A stretch of DNA of 55,741 bases from Lojkania enalia (lineage: Eukaryota > Ascomycota > Dothideomycetes > Pleosporales), in contig ML986670.1 in assembly GCA_010094045.1 (NCBI GenBank), forward strand, positions 55,252 to 110,992. The letters run 5' to 3'. A program made the translations under genes and the position numbers. Every line of letters begins with the position of its first letter. Position 1 is the stretch's first letter. Below the pieces are notes generated by a model that was given only the letters and a program-made list of their open reading frames with translations, was not told where the DNA came from and ran no database searches. Shown here piece by piece: positions 1 through 11,069 of the stretch.

Positions 1-205
1 TAATATAATAACTATATTAAGCTTGTTTAGTATATTACTTATTATACTAGATACTAGTTTCTATTCTACTAGCTCCTTAAAGAGTTAAATAACTCTCCGT
101 TCTATTATACTAGATACTAGTTCTCTATTCTATTAGTAATATAATAACTATATTAAGCTTATTTAGTATATTACTTATTATACTAGATATTAGCTAGCTA
201 GAAAT
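1..205. repeat. Internal tandem repeats of TRIM-like copy A
   Basis: Two units of a roughly 70-bp sequence (AATATAATAACTATATTAAGC, followed by TTGTTTAGTATATTAC-like text) are visible at about 2-60 and 139-195. They are separated by the unit carrying CTCCTTAAAGAGTTAAATAAC. They are the inverse of the repeats at 3200-3633. Confidence 0.7.
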
Positions 206-301
206 AGTTCTACCCTATATAAAATAAACAACTAGTTGTACTAGGTTTCTATATTACAACTACAGTTGTTAATTGCAGCTACTTTCTAAAGAGAAGAATA
301 C

Positions 302-512
302 TATTATAATATCCTTACGTTTCTTCTAATACTTATATATAGCGCGCTCGCTTTAGCGTATATATTTTCTTCTTCTCTTTTATCTTCTTACTTACCTCGC
401 GTTTAGCTTACTTCTTAGCTATCCTCTTATATAATACCTGAGATCTATATATAGTATACTATACTAATTGTTAGATAAGCCTTATTATCCCTACTTATAG
501 CTTCTTATAATA
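302..512 (-). repeat. 5' LTR of TRIM-like copy A
   Basis: This 211-bp repeat is homologous, in inverted orientation, to 2892-3102 and 3913-4123. It has the same length as both. It contains the CG-rich stretch that reads GCTAAAGCGAGCGCGCT on the minus strand (341-358), which stands out in an otherwise AT-rich sequence. Confidence 0.75.
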
Positions 513-2886
513 ATAGATTATTATTACTTATATAAATTTAATACAGTCTTTTAATTTACTAATAATCTATTTTACTATATAAATAGGGTCTTTAAACTAC
601 TCTATTAGTAGCTTCTCTTCTAGTTATATAGACTCTTCTAAGTTCGGGTAATAGCTATAAGTAAGAAAGAATAGGCTAACTCCTATAAAGGAAGCGTTCC
701 TAGTATTAATAGTAATCTAAGCTAATAGTAGCTATAGATTCTAATTATCTTAATAGTAGTTATAATAGTAGTAGAAAAGCTTTTTAAGTAGCTAGTTTAT
801 ACGTTTTATACTTCTATCAGTCTTTAGATAGTATACTATTAATAGTCTTTACTTAATTTTAAGAATTTAGTAGATATATACCTATATATCTTATATAAAC
901 TATTCTCTTCTATTAGAGACTATTACTTATAGGAGCCTATAATATATTATAAAATACTTAATAAATTTATTAGCTAATATTTAGCTTTTAAAGTCTAGAA
1001 CGGTAATAAAAAGTACTCTTTTACTTAAATAGTCTATAATAATAAAAATATACTTATTACTATATATAGTTTTTAGTAAGTTAATAATATAGTCTATTAA
1101 AATTTCTAACTATACCCTCTTAGGGACTAGAAGAGGATATAGTAGACCTTTTTTTCTAGAATACTAAACTATATTTCTACTATAGAAGTAGTAATTTTAT
1201 ATAAAGTGTTTAATATCCGCTACTATTCTAAACTAAAAGTAGTACTATAATATTAACCCGATTATAATATTCTTACTAGAGTAGCTAGTTAAGTAAGAGT
1301 TATAAGTTTCTTAGATTAGCTTTATATAAAGTAGCTTACTCTTAGAAATCTAAATATATTCTCTCTATATTAATCTATCTCCTAAAATTAAGAGGTTAGA
1401 TAGGCTAATTTTAAGATAATAGAAGATTTTTAGAAGTATTCTCTCCCCTACTTTAGTAGTATAAAGAAGTATAATATACGTCGTATTTTTTTCTTAAGTA
1501 TCTTTTTATAAGGTCTCTATTAATATTTACTACTCTTTATATAATATCTTAGTTATAAACTCTCCTTTATCTATAGATTCTTCTTCTAATATAAAATCTT
1601 CTAAGGTAACTACCTCTATTTAATTATTAGGAGTATCTTTAGTACGCTAGTTTCTGGTTTATATAAAAGTTATATAAACCCTATTCTTAAAATTAGATAG
1701 TCTAAAAAGTTAGCTAATTCTTTTTTAGATCTACTTATTATTAGCTTTTTTTAAGAGATTCTAATTATAATATAAGAGAGTATTAGTTAGAATATTAAAC
1801 TTACCCGGCTTATATTTAAACTAGAAGTTAAACTAGGTAAAGAATACTACCTACCTTATCTAATATTTAGAGAGCTTTTATATTTTAGTAAAGTATTTTA
1901 GATTATAATAATCTATATAAATTATAAAGTATATAAATAGTTTTAAAGATTTATCTTATTCTTTAAAATATTATATAACTATTAGTAATTCCTTATTATA
2001 GATTAGATAGTTATATTCTATAAGAAGTATTTACTTTAATATAAAAGCGATAGGTTATAAAACTCTTTTATTATTATATTATAGAAATATACTTCTAGTA
2101 TACTAGCTAGAGGTATTATACTCTAGAATTGTTTCTCTTTTAAGGTTATATTAAGCTAATACTAGTACTTATACGAAGTATTATTTTAGATAATTAAAGG
2201 TAGTAAATACCTAATTATTAAGTTAAAACTATTTCTTCTTTTATTTCCTTTAGGTAAGAGCTATTAGTAGAGTAACTACTTTAGAAAATTCTTTAATAAA
2301 CTAGTAGTAAAAGTTTATAAAGCTTAAAAAGCTTTATATACTATAAACTAATATAAGTACTTTTTAGTTCTAGATTACTTTAACTTTTTATAGGTCTATT
2401 TAGATACCTTTTTCTACATTAATAATAAAGCCGAAATATTTTATCGTATAGATCTTAAATTCGTACTTATTAATATTAAGTTAGAAGCTAGCATCTATTA
2501 GCTTTTAAAGGATTACTTTAATATAGTACTAATAGTCTTATAGGAAGCCGTCTATATATATAAGAATATTATCTAAGTATATTAAGATAAAGTTGTTTAA
2601 ATACTCCTAAATCGTATAATTAATATACTATTAGAAGGTACTTAAAGTATTTATAAGGCTAAAGAGTGTAACTAGCTATTTATATAAACTATAGTAGGTT
2701 ATAAATATTATTTTCTACTTATCTTCTTTTTTAATTTAGATTTTATTAAATATAGTAATAATATTAAGTTTTATAAACTATTTAGCTTAACTAATTTAAT
2801 TTAGTATTTCTTAGATTAGAGGTAGAGGGTAATAGTCTTTCTATATAATAGTATTTAGGGTGTAGTAGTTAATATAGAAGTAGAAA
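513..2886 (-). pseudogene. Gypsy family D pol, 3' part (RT, RNase H, integrase)
   Basis: This is the minus-strand continuation of the Gypsy polyprotein at 4129-6250, split by the element at 2892-4123. The degenerate reading gives the RT core just below 2880 (FYFYINYYTLNTI, then KDYYPLPLI). An LFSLTNTLSTF-like segment follows at about 2660, and the catalytic YLDD box reads YLDNILIYIDG near 2560. RNase H is seen as EYNYLIYNKELL at about 1960-2005. The integrase core lies at about 1000-1250 (PKRV, IDYI, IIDYLSK), and its C-terminal part, with SFIGVSLFFLTYSYYP, is at about 640-700. Many in-frame TAA/TAG codons occur where Gln or Trp is expected, and one catalytic Asp has become Asn. The enzyme would be non-functional. 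The 3' LTR is not seen because copy A interrupts it. Confidence 0.85.
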
Positions 2887-2891
2887 CTACC

Positions 2892-3102
2892 TGTTATAAG
2901 AGGCTATAAGTAGAGATAATAAGGCTTATCTAACGCTTAGTATAGTATACTATATACAGATCTTAGGTATCGTATAAGAGGATAGCTAAGGAGTAAGCTA
3001 AACGCGAGGTAAGTAGGAAGATAAAGGAGAAGAAGAAGATATATATACTAAAGCGAGCGTGCTATATATAAGTATTAGGGGAAATATAAAGATATTATAA
3101 TA
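2892..3102 (+). repeat. 5' LTR of TRIM-like copy B
   Basis: 211 bp, starting TGTTATAAGAGGC and ending GATATTATAATA. It matches 3913-4123 over its whole length apart from transition-type differences, as RIP would leave. Confidence 0.85.
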
Positions 3103-3199
3103 GTACTCTCCTCTTTAGAAAGTAGCCGCAATTAACGATTATAGCTGTAATATAGAAACCCGGTACAACTAGTTATCTATTTTATATAGAGTAGAACTG

Positions 3200-3633
3200 T
3201 TTTTAGCTAGCTAGCGTCTAATATAATAAGTAATATACTAAATAAGCTTAATATAGTTATTATATTACTAATAGAATAGGGAACTAGCGTTTAATATAAT
3301 AGAATAGCGAGTTGTTTAACTCTTTAAGGAGCTGGTAGAATAGGAACTAGTATCTAGTATAATAAGTAATATACTAAATAAGCTTAATATAATTATATTA
3401 TTAATAGAATAGAGAACTAGTATCTAATATAATAAGTAATATACTAAACAAGTTTAATATAATTATTATATTACTAATAAAATAGAGAACTAGTATCTAG
3501 TATAATAGAATAGGGAGTTGTTTAACTCTTTAAGGAGCTGGCGGAATAGAAACTAGCGTTTAGTATAATAAGCGATATACTAAATAAGCTTAATATAGTT
3601 ATTATATTACTAGTAGAATAGAGAACTAGTATA
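3200..3633 (+). repeat. About 70-bp tandem repeats inside the TRIM-like element
   Basis: Four units of roughly 70 bp start near 3203, 3346, 3415 and 3553. Each contains AATATACTAAATAAGCTTAA-type text followed by an AT-rich ATTATATTACTAATAGAATAG segment. A second unit type, TTGTTTAACTCTTTAAGGAG, is interspersed at about 3310 and 3510. Confidence 0.8.
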
Positions 3634-3912
3634 GAGAGAAGCTAGTAGAATAAGAAGCGAAGACTATAGTAGAGAGAGGATAATAGCGCGTTAAGGGAGG
3701 ACGATAGTATATTAAAAGAGGATAATAGCTGGTTCTAGAGCTTCTACTACTACTGCTATATAAGTAGTAGGATGGCTGTTAGACTAGTAATCTAGCTAGA
3801 TATTACTAGAAAGGAAGAAAAAATCCGGATAGAAAATAATAAAGATTTCTATCTAGAGATTTATAGTAGCTGTTTAGCTACTATTACTATATAACTAAGC
3901 GAGCTATTCTAA

Positions 3913-4123
3913 TATTATAAGAGGCTATAAGTAGGGATAATAAGGCTTATCTAACACTTAATATAGGATACTATATATAGATCTTAGGTGTTATATAAGA
4001 GAATAGCTAAAGAGTAAGCTAAACATAAAATAAGTAGGAAAATAAAGGAGAAGAAGAAAATACAAGCGCTAAAGCGAGCGCGCTATATATAGGTATTAGG
4101 AGAAACGCGAGGATACTATAATA
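3913..4123 (+). repeat. 3' LTR of TRIM-like copy B
   Basis: 211 bp, starting TATTATAAGAGGC (TG changed to TA) and ending GATACTATAATA, followed directly by the CTACC target duplication. It carries GCGCTAAAGCGAGCGCGC at 4065-4083. Confidence 0.85.
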
Positions 4124-4128
4124 CTACC

Positions 4129-6250
4129 CTCTAGTTTTTATATAAATAGGACTAGTATTATAGTTAAAGAGTTGCTAACCTAAATAAATCCTTTATTAAA
4201 AAGCTCTATTAGAGTTTTTTAAAGGATAAGAAGTATCTTCTATAATATTCTATATAAAGGACCTAAGGGGATTTTTAGAAAGCTTCTATCTTTCCCTTCT
4301 AGCTCGATTATATAGTCTACTTCTAGTCTTAAAAGCGGTAGCTTATTAGCTTCCTATTAATTAAAGGTACGAAGCTACTATATATATTTCTTAGGGAGTT
4401 TTATATAAGGGTCCGTCTTTAGCTTATTTTCTAGAACCTTCTAAATATCGGCTATACTAATAGTAAAAATATAAAGTAGTTTAGTAAGAGAATTTTATAA
4501 ACGTCTCCTATAGTATTTTACTATAGTAGAGAAAGTATATACTAAGACTTAGGTAATATTAGCTATATATTACTACTTCTAAAGCTTTTAGTTTTATATA
4601 ATTACCCCCGTTCTATAAATATATAGAATTTCTATTTTTAGGTTAATAATTATATTCTTATTTTACTTCTATAAACGTTTTAAGATTATACTATAATCTT
4701 CTTCTATTCTTAGGACTATATAAGTAAATATCTAATCCAGATCTACCTAACTTCTACCTATATCTAGTAAGTTAATAATAGTTACCTTTTTAATAATTCT
4801 AGCTAAAAAGTTACTAAATAATAAGGCTGTTAATAATATTAGAAGGTAAAAGTATTCTAGTTTAGTCTTTCGTACAATCCTTTTCTCGACTATTATATAT
4901 AAGTTACAACTATTATCTATTAAAGTAAGAAGGCTAAAGATATTATTAAGTAGTATAGGGGCTATAAATAGAATACTAGTTATCTAAAATTTATTAAATT
5001 TATCTCGTATTTCTTTATTTACCTACTTTTTTTATAGTTTTAAATACTAACCTCTATTTAGAGTAATACTTTTCCTATCCTATTAGCTTAGGCTATATCT
5101 CTATATTTCTTATTATACTAAATAAGCTCTAGTAATATTATATAAGCCTAGTTAAATTATATACTACTTTTAGATAGAATATAGTAGTAGCTTTAAATAA
5201 AATAACTCCTATTTTTATAAGTAAAATAAATATTCTATTATTTTTAAGCCTTTAACTCTTTCTTAGTAATATTTCTTATCTTCTCTAATAGTTAAAGCCT
5301 TATATCTAAACGCTATATAAGTCTATAATTAGTTATTAGTATTTAGTCTATAGTATTATTAATAGTAGCTAATAGTTGTAGTTATAGAAGCAGCGTAAGT
5401 AGCTGTCCCTAGCTGTCTCTTATCCAACTAGTCTTCCCCCTACTAAAGAACTATATAAAAGTACTATTAAGTTTAGCTACTTTAAAACGGTTATTAAAAA
5501 TATAAAGTTTCTATATAAAGGTTATATATAATATAAAGTCTTTCTTACTAATACTACTAATTATTAATTAGTAGAGCTTAAGACAAATCTTCTCTTCTAG
5601 ATCTTATATCTTAACTTAGTCTAGATAAGAGTTATATAATACTTCTATAGAGAGATAATTATACTTAACTAAAAACTTAATAAAGATCTTATTATCTTAT
5701 CTTAGGTTTTTAAACTCGATTTTAGCTTATTTCTAATAGTAGGGGTTATTATATTATATATCTATAATTGTCTAGAATTTATTATAAATAAGAGTATCTA
5801 TAGTAATATATTTTTTATACAACTAAAGGTATATTCTAGTATTACTCTTATAAAATAATATTATATAAGCTACTACTATTATATTTATTAAGCTTATAAA
5901 TAAACTATTAATATACATTTTAATCTTTATACTACTTTTCTAAATAGAATATACTTTATAGTCTCTTTAAAACTTATCTAGCTTATTAAATATAGCCTTT
6001 ATATAAATAGGCTTAGTAGTTATTAATAGTATAGTTAGTAAGATACTTCTCTTAAAGGCTGAATACTTATTTAGTTACTCTTTAAGCTTCTAATAAAGGC
6101 TTATTCTTTTAAATTACTATTACTACTTTTTCTTTTCTAGGTATTCTAGCCTAGCTACTATTTTAGCGAACTATTTCTATACAGTTACTATATTAAATCT
6201 TTATTCTACTAGTCTATTTTAATCTATAACTTTATATAGTAGTAGGTCTA
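4129..6250 (-). pseudogene. Gypsy family D gag, protease and RT N-terminus
   Basis: This minus-strand segment of the polyprotein joins 513-2886 once the TRIM-like element is removed. Near 4150-4330 the degenerate frame reads VDYIIELEG, then KGFI and VLFIKT. This is the characteristic start of a Ty3/Gypsy RT (acidic IEL motif, GFI, VLFVKK). The protease motif is at about 4875-4935: LIDNSCNLY, equivalent to a DSG-type active site with Asp kept but the following residues altered. Protease and RT codons fall in the same frame. The region upstream (about 5000-6250) should be gag but is too degraded to place domains, and a zinc knuckle is not convincing. It has lost most CA/TG and is full of TAA/TAG. 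Confidence 0.75.
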
Positions 6251-6514
6251 CTTAATAGTTAAGATAGAATCTAGTATAGTATAAGCTTTAATAAATTAAA
6301 AAGGTCTAAGGATATAATAGGATTAGATATAATAAGAATCTATTATTGTTAAAGCTAGAAAAAGAGAAGAGAAGATATATAGTAGTAAGATACGTATTAT
6401 TTACTTACTTTAGTCTAGATAGATATAGGGTTATATAAGAGTAACTACTATTATAGTATTACAGGAATAGGACTAAGTTATAGACCGGAACCTTTATATT
6501 ATATACTACTAGTT
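6251..6514. other. Unassigned stretch between two Gypsy pseudogenes
   Basis: No coding signal is seen. By position it could be the 5' leader or part of the 5' LTR of the minus-strand family D Gypsy, but no second LTR copy exists here to test that. At about 6515 it meets the truncated 3' end of Gypsy A1. Confidence 0.4.
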
Positions 6515-9500
6515 TAGTATTTTAGAGTATTTTTTCTATAAATAAGATATAGAAGGTTAAATAGATTTTTATAGTTATAGGTAATTTAAGTTAATAGTTT
6601 ATAGGTAATATTTATTCCTTAATTTTATATAATCTAATTTTAATATAATCTAGTTTACTATTTAATTATTTACTTTAAATATTTTATTATAGTAGCTAAA
6701 CTTTTTCTTTCTTCTTAAAGTAGAGTAGTTGTTTATATTTCTTATTATAATATTTCTTTATAATATATTATAGGAACTAGAGATCTTTTTTTAGTAAGTT
6801 TTATATTTATTAAATAATCTTAACTTATTTCTATATTTAGAGTACTTATAATACTTTTTTAATTAGAATATTATAGGTTTTTAGTTTATACCTATAGTTT
6901 ATTATAAATAGTAATACTCCAGTTATACTATATATAGTACTATTATATACAAGTTATACTATTAATAATAGTATTACCTAATTATTTTATTTATAGTTAA
7001 AGTAGTATTATAAGTATTACTCTACTATTTAGTTTATTTACTCTATCTATCTATCTATTTATAAATAAAATACTATAGATATCTTATATTTAATTTCTAG
7101 TAATTTTATAATTATTTACTAGAACTTTAAAGTAAATTTAGTATCTTAGTCTATAATTATCTTCTATAATACCCTCTATTATATAATAATCTATTTTAGA
7201 AAGATATTTACAATCTATTCTACTAATAATATTTTATTATAGGAAATAAAGTAGGTATATTTTATAAGTCTATCTACAATTATTATAATAGAGTTATATA
7301 CTTCTCCCTTAGGGTAGTTTTTTAACTTTAATAGCTTAATAATAAAGTCTATAGTAATTTCTATCTATAGTTTAGTAGATATTTTTAAGTTTTATAATAG
7401 TCTATAAAATATATATCTATTAGATTTATTTTATTAGTAGTCTATATATTCTTATAATATATTTTTTACCTATTCTCTTACTTTAAGAAAGTAGAATCCT
7501 CTAAAGATTTATTCTAGCGTTTTCTCTATTCTTTAGTATCTATAGGTAGGAGCTTTATAGAATTGCCTAATAAATTCTTTTCTAATCTTAGCTAGTATAT
7601 AGAATTAATTGTAAATATATAGTAGTTTATCTATCTATTCTAATTCTTATTCTTAAAGTTCTTTAGGTATTCTATCTATTACTAATCTAATTAAAGTTAT
7701 TTAACTTACTTCTTTAATAATAGTTATTACTACAAGTTTTAGGTAATTATATACTATACTTCTATCTTACTATCTTCTTAGTAGTATAGCTATAGTTTCT
7801 TTTTCTTACTTATATTCTAATAGTCTATTTAATACGTCTACTCTTTAATTTTATTTTCTACTAAAATAGATAATTTTAAAGTTAAATATAGCTAATTTTT
7901 ATAACTATTTAACCTATTTAAAAGTAAAAGTTTTAATAGTAAGAAAGGTAGTAAGATTCTTATAATTATAATAGACTTTAGTTTACTATTTTACTCCTTA
8001 TAGGTATATATACTATTCTTTAAAGTATACTATAATAGCTAGAAGTTCTTAGTTATATATATTATAATTTATTTCTACTAGTATAAGTTTTTATAAATAA
8101 TATACTACTAGATATTATTTTCTATTATAGGTTTATATAAGAATTCCGGCTATTCTTATTTCTAATATATCGGTTTTTATAAAAGCTTTCTTTTCTAGAT
8201 TGTAGAATTTCAGTATTAGTTCTTATTAGAATTATTTCTTAACTTTTTAAAAGGCTTTTTCTTATTTATTTCCCTATATAAAAGTAATATCTTTTCTTAA
8301 TAATTAAGTTAAGGGTATAGTTATATTACTCTAATTATCTATAAAGGTTTAATAGAAGTTATAAAATCTTATAAAAGATTAAACATTTTTAACTAATTTT
8401 AAAATTAGCTAGTCTTTAATTACTACTAATTTATTTAAGTCCATTTATAGTTATTTTAGTTTAATAATAAATCTTAAGTAGTCTATTTATATAATATAGA
8501 ATTTATATTTTCTTACTTTAAGGTATAACTTTACTACTTATAATACGCGTAGTACTTATTTAATATATTTCTTATATTCTTACTTTATTTTTAAATATAT
8601 AAGAATATTATTTAAATAAGCTATATAGAATTATCTAAGATATAATCTTAGTAACTTATTAATTTGTTTTTAGAAAGTAGCTAATATATTAGTAAGTTTA
8701 AATAGTATAACTAGGTATTTACAGAATCCCTTTTTTATTTTAAATACTATTTTCCATTTATCTTTTTCTTTAATATAGATCTAATAGTATATATTCTAAA
8801 TATCTAATTTTATAAAGATAGTAACTTCTTTTAATTAGTCTCTTAAGTTATAGATAAATAGTAGAGGGTATTAGTCCTTAATAGTAATATTATTAAGAAT
8901 ACGATAATCGATATAAATTTATAGATCTATTATTTCTTTCTTATTTATAAAGAATATAGGGTATATTACTAGTAAGTTAAATTTTTAGATTATTCTTTTC
9001 TTTAGGTACTTATCTATATATTATTTTAGGGCCTCTATTTCCCTTAGTATTAGGCTATATATTAGTTTATATCTAGGTTCTTTTTCTAGTTATAGTTTAA
9101 TTTTATAATTATATTCTCTATATTTAGGTAGATATTATAGTAGTTCTTAGAATTATTCTATTAAGTATTAGTATTTTTTAGATATACTATATAATATATT
9201 TTCTATTAGAAATAATTCTTTTACTACTTCTTTTACTATTATAATAAGTTATTTCTTAACTAGCTAGCTAGAATTTTTAAGGATAATTTATCCTATTTAC
9301 TAGTTTATCTAAGAATTTTTCTTTCTTAACTATAGAATCTCTAGGATAATATTATAGTCGGTAATTTCTATAATTTAGAAGAGTTATCTATATTAAATTA
9401 TTTCTAGAATTTTAAACTCTTCTAGTTTTATAATATATATAACTTTCTTCTAGAAGTCTTTTCCCTCTATAATTTTAATTATATAGAATTGTTCTAGTTA

Positions 9501-9700
9501 TACTATAAGTAATTCTTTTCTAGTAATATAGTTACTAGTTATAAAGTTCTTTATTACTCTACTATTAATAAGTATATATATCTTATAGCTATAATATTAT
9601 TCTAGTATTATAAAATAATATTCTCCTATATTCTTATATAGTTAAATTATCTTAAACTAATAGACTATTACTTCTTTTAGAGATATATATTTTAAGTATT
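6515..9700 (-). pseudogene. Gypsy A1 pol: protease, RT, RNase H, integrase (3'-truncated)
   Basis: This minus-strand polyprotein is homologous, at the DNA level, to A2 (17635-39830) and A4 (46140-51740). The protease equivalent lies at about 9520-9580 and the RT at about 8450-9000. The latter has a GFCKYLVMLF-like segment near 8700 and the YLDD box near 8600-8625. RNase H is at about 8080-8300 and integrase at about 6600-7700. It stops at about 6515, in the linker before the chromodomain present in A2 and A4, so its 3' end and 3' LTR are missing. All domains carry multiple TAA/TAG stops and almost no CA/TG. The 5' end continues into gag (9701-13100), which is interrupted by the Fot1-type element at 11070. 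Confidence 0.85.
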
Positions 9701-11069
9701 TTCGTTCTAAATATTTATACTATAGTCTTTCTCTAATATATACTTTAGATAGTAAAGGTTTAAGTTTAAATACTATATAGTTTTAGATCTACTTAATAAT
9801 ATTCTATTCTATTATAGTTTCTCATTTTATAGAGTTTTCTAGTACCTTATCTTTATTTAGTTATCTTAACTATATACCTATATTTTCTTTTCTTTTTTAG
9901 TAGGTCTTATATTATCGTTTAATATACGATATCTATACTATTTTAAAATATACTAGATAGTATTAGTTTATATAAGAGTTATTATCTTCTCTAACCTAGT
10001 AGTTCTATTTTTATTTATATTATAATACCTTTAGTATCTAGTATTTTACTAGTACTTTACTTTATAAGAAGGCTACTACTTTTTATACTATATATACAGC
10101 CTTATTCTAATCTATTATATTAAGATATCTTTCTACTACTTTCGTTGTCTCTATCTATTTTTAGAAGTATAAGAAGCAGATTTTTCTAAGGTAGGTATTT
10201 TACTATTCTTTATAAACGTTGATAATATTTTATTCTAGTCTATTCTTATTATAGAATTTTATAGGTAGTTCTTCTTATAGAGTAGTTATAAGAGTTAGGG
10301 TTTTCTATTTATACTCGATTATTCTTTATTAGTATATAAAATATACTCTAGATACTAGTTTAGGTATTAATACTCTAGTAGTAGCTTCTTCTATTTATAA
10401 TAGAGTATTTATTTTTTTATTCTTATCTAATTCTTTTTAAACTTCTTCTAGCTATCTTTTTATACGTTCTTACGTTACTATAAGTTATATTTTCTTTTAA
10501 GGCTAGTATTCTATAGCTTCTTTAAGTTGTTAGTATATTTAACACTTATATTTATTATAGAAAGACTAATATAGGGTTCTATATTCTATAGTTACGACTA
10601 GTTTCTCTTTACTTACTTCCTATAATTTATTTTCTATAGGCTAGTTTTTCTTTTCTTTCTTTTTACTTTAGTATTCTTTTACTATATATCTTAGTTTCTA
10701 ACAATTATAGTACTTAATATCTTTCTTCTCAGTCTTCCTTTTTTAAGTTACCTATAACTTAAGCTTCTTTTCTCTAGTAGTATTTAGATTTATAGGTCCG
10801 CCTATATTAGTAGCTTTTACTAAAAAGTATACTCTTTAGTAATATACTTACTTTTTCTTATTTTTAAACTAGTATAGTTTATTATTAATTCTTTTTACTA
10901 GTTAGAAGTATAATACTAGATTCTAAGGTTAATTTATATATATTATTACCCTTCTTATTTCTATTTTTAATTCTCTATAGAATTTTACTATTATATTATA
11001 GTCGTCTTATATAATTTTATTTAAGAGCTATTAAAAGCTTAATATATATAAAGTAATAGATTCTAGTTA

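Larger units (their letters stand above)
1..512 (-). mobile_element. Compact LTR element (TRIM-like), copy A, partial
   Basis: This is the reverse complement of the left part of the element at 2892-4123. Read on the minus strand it begins at 512 with TATTATAAG (TGTTATAAG in the sister copy), runs through a 211-bp LTR to 302, and continues into the internal tandem-repeat region until the window edge. It interrupts the integrase frame of the family D Gypsy pseudogene, whose degenerate C-terminal reading stops being readable at about 515. The second LTR and the target duplication lie outside the window. No coding potential is visible. Confidence 0.75.
2892..4123 (+). mobile_element. Complete compact LTR element (TRIM-like), copy B
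   Basis: This is a 1232-bp unit bounded by two directly repeated 211-bp LTRs. It starts with TGTTATAAG and ends in ATAATA (probably CA changed to TA). It is flanked by an exact 5-bp duplication, CTACC, at 2887-2891 and 4124-4128. The 810-bp interior holds about 430 bp of tandem repeats (3200-3633) and then about 280 bp without a recognisable product (3634-3912). That last stretch includes a CTACTACTACTGC / AGTAGTAGGA inverted motif near 3750. No gag or pol is present. Terminal repeats, a TG start, a 5-bp duplication and no coding capacity fit a terminal-repeat retrotransposon in miniature, presumably mobilised by another element. It is inserted in the RT region of a minus-strand Gypsy. Confidence 0.85.

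Noticed and set aside
1..3620. Copies A and B of the TRIM-like repeat as terminal inverted repeats of one 3.5 kb DNA transposon
   Set aside because: The sequence between them is Gypsy pol that continues beyond B at 4129, and a third copy (3913-4123) forms a direct pair with B that has its own CTACC duplication.
3200..3633. CRISPR-like array
   Set aside because: The units are degenerate, about 70 bp, without unique spacers, and lie inside a eukaryotic LTR element.
5080..5160. Zinc knuckle in the gag of Gypsy family D
   Set aside because: The minus-strand text could be read as CCHC only by assuming several changes in different frames, so the spacing does not hold.
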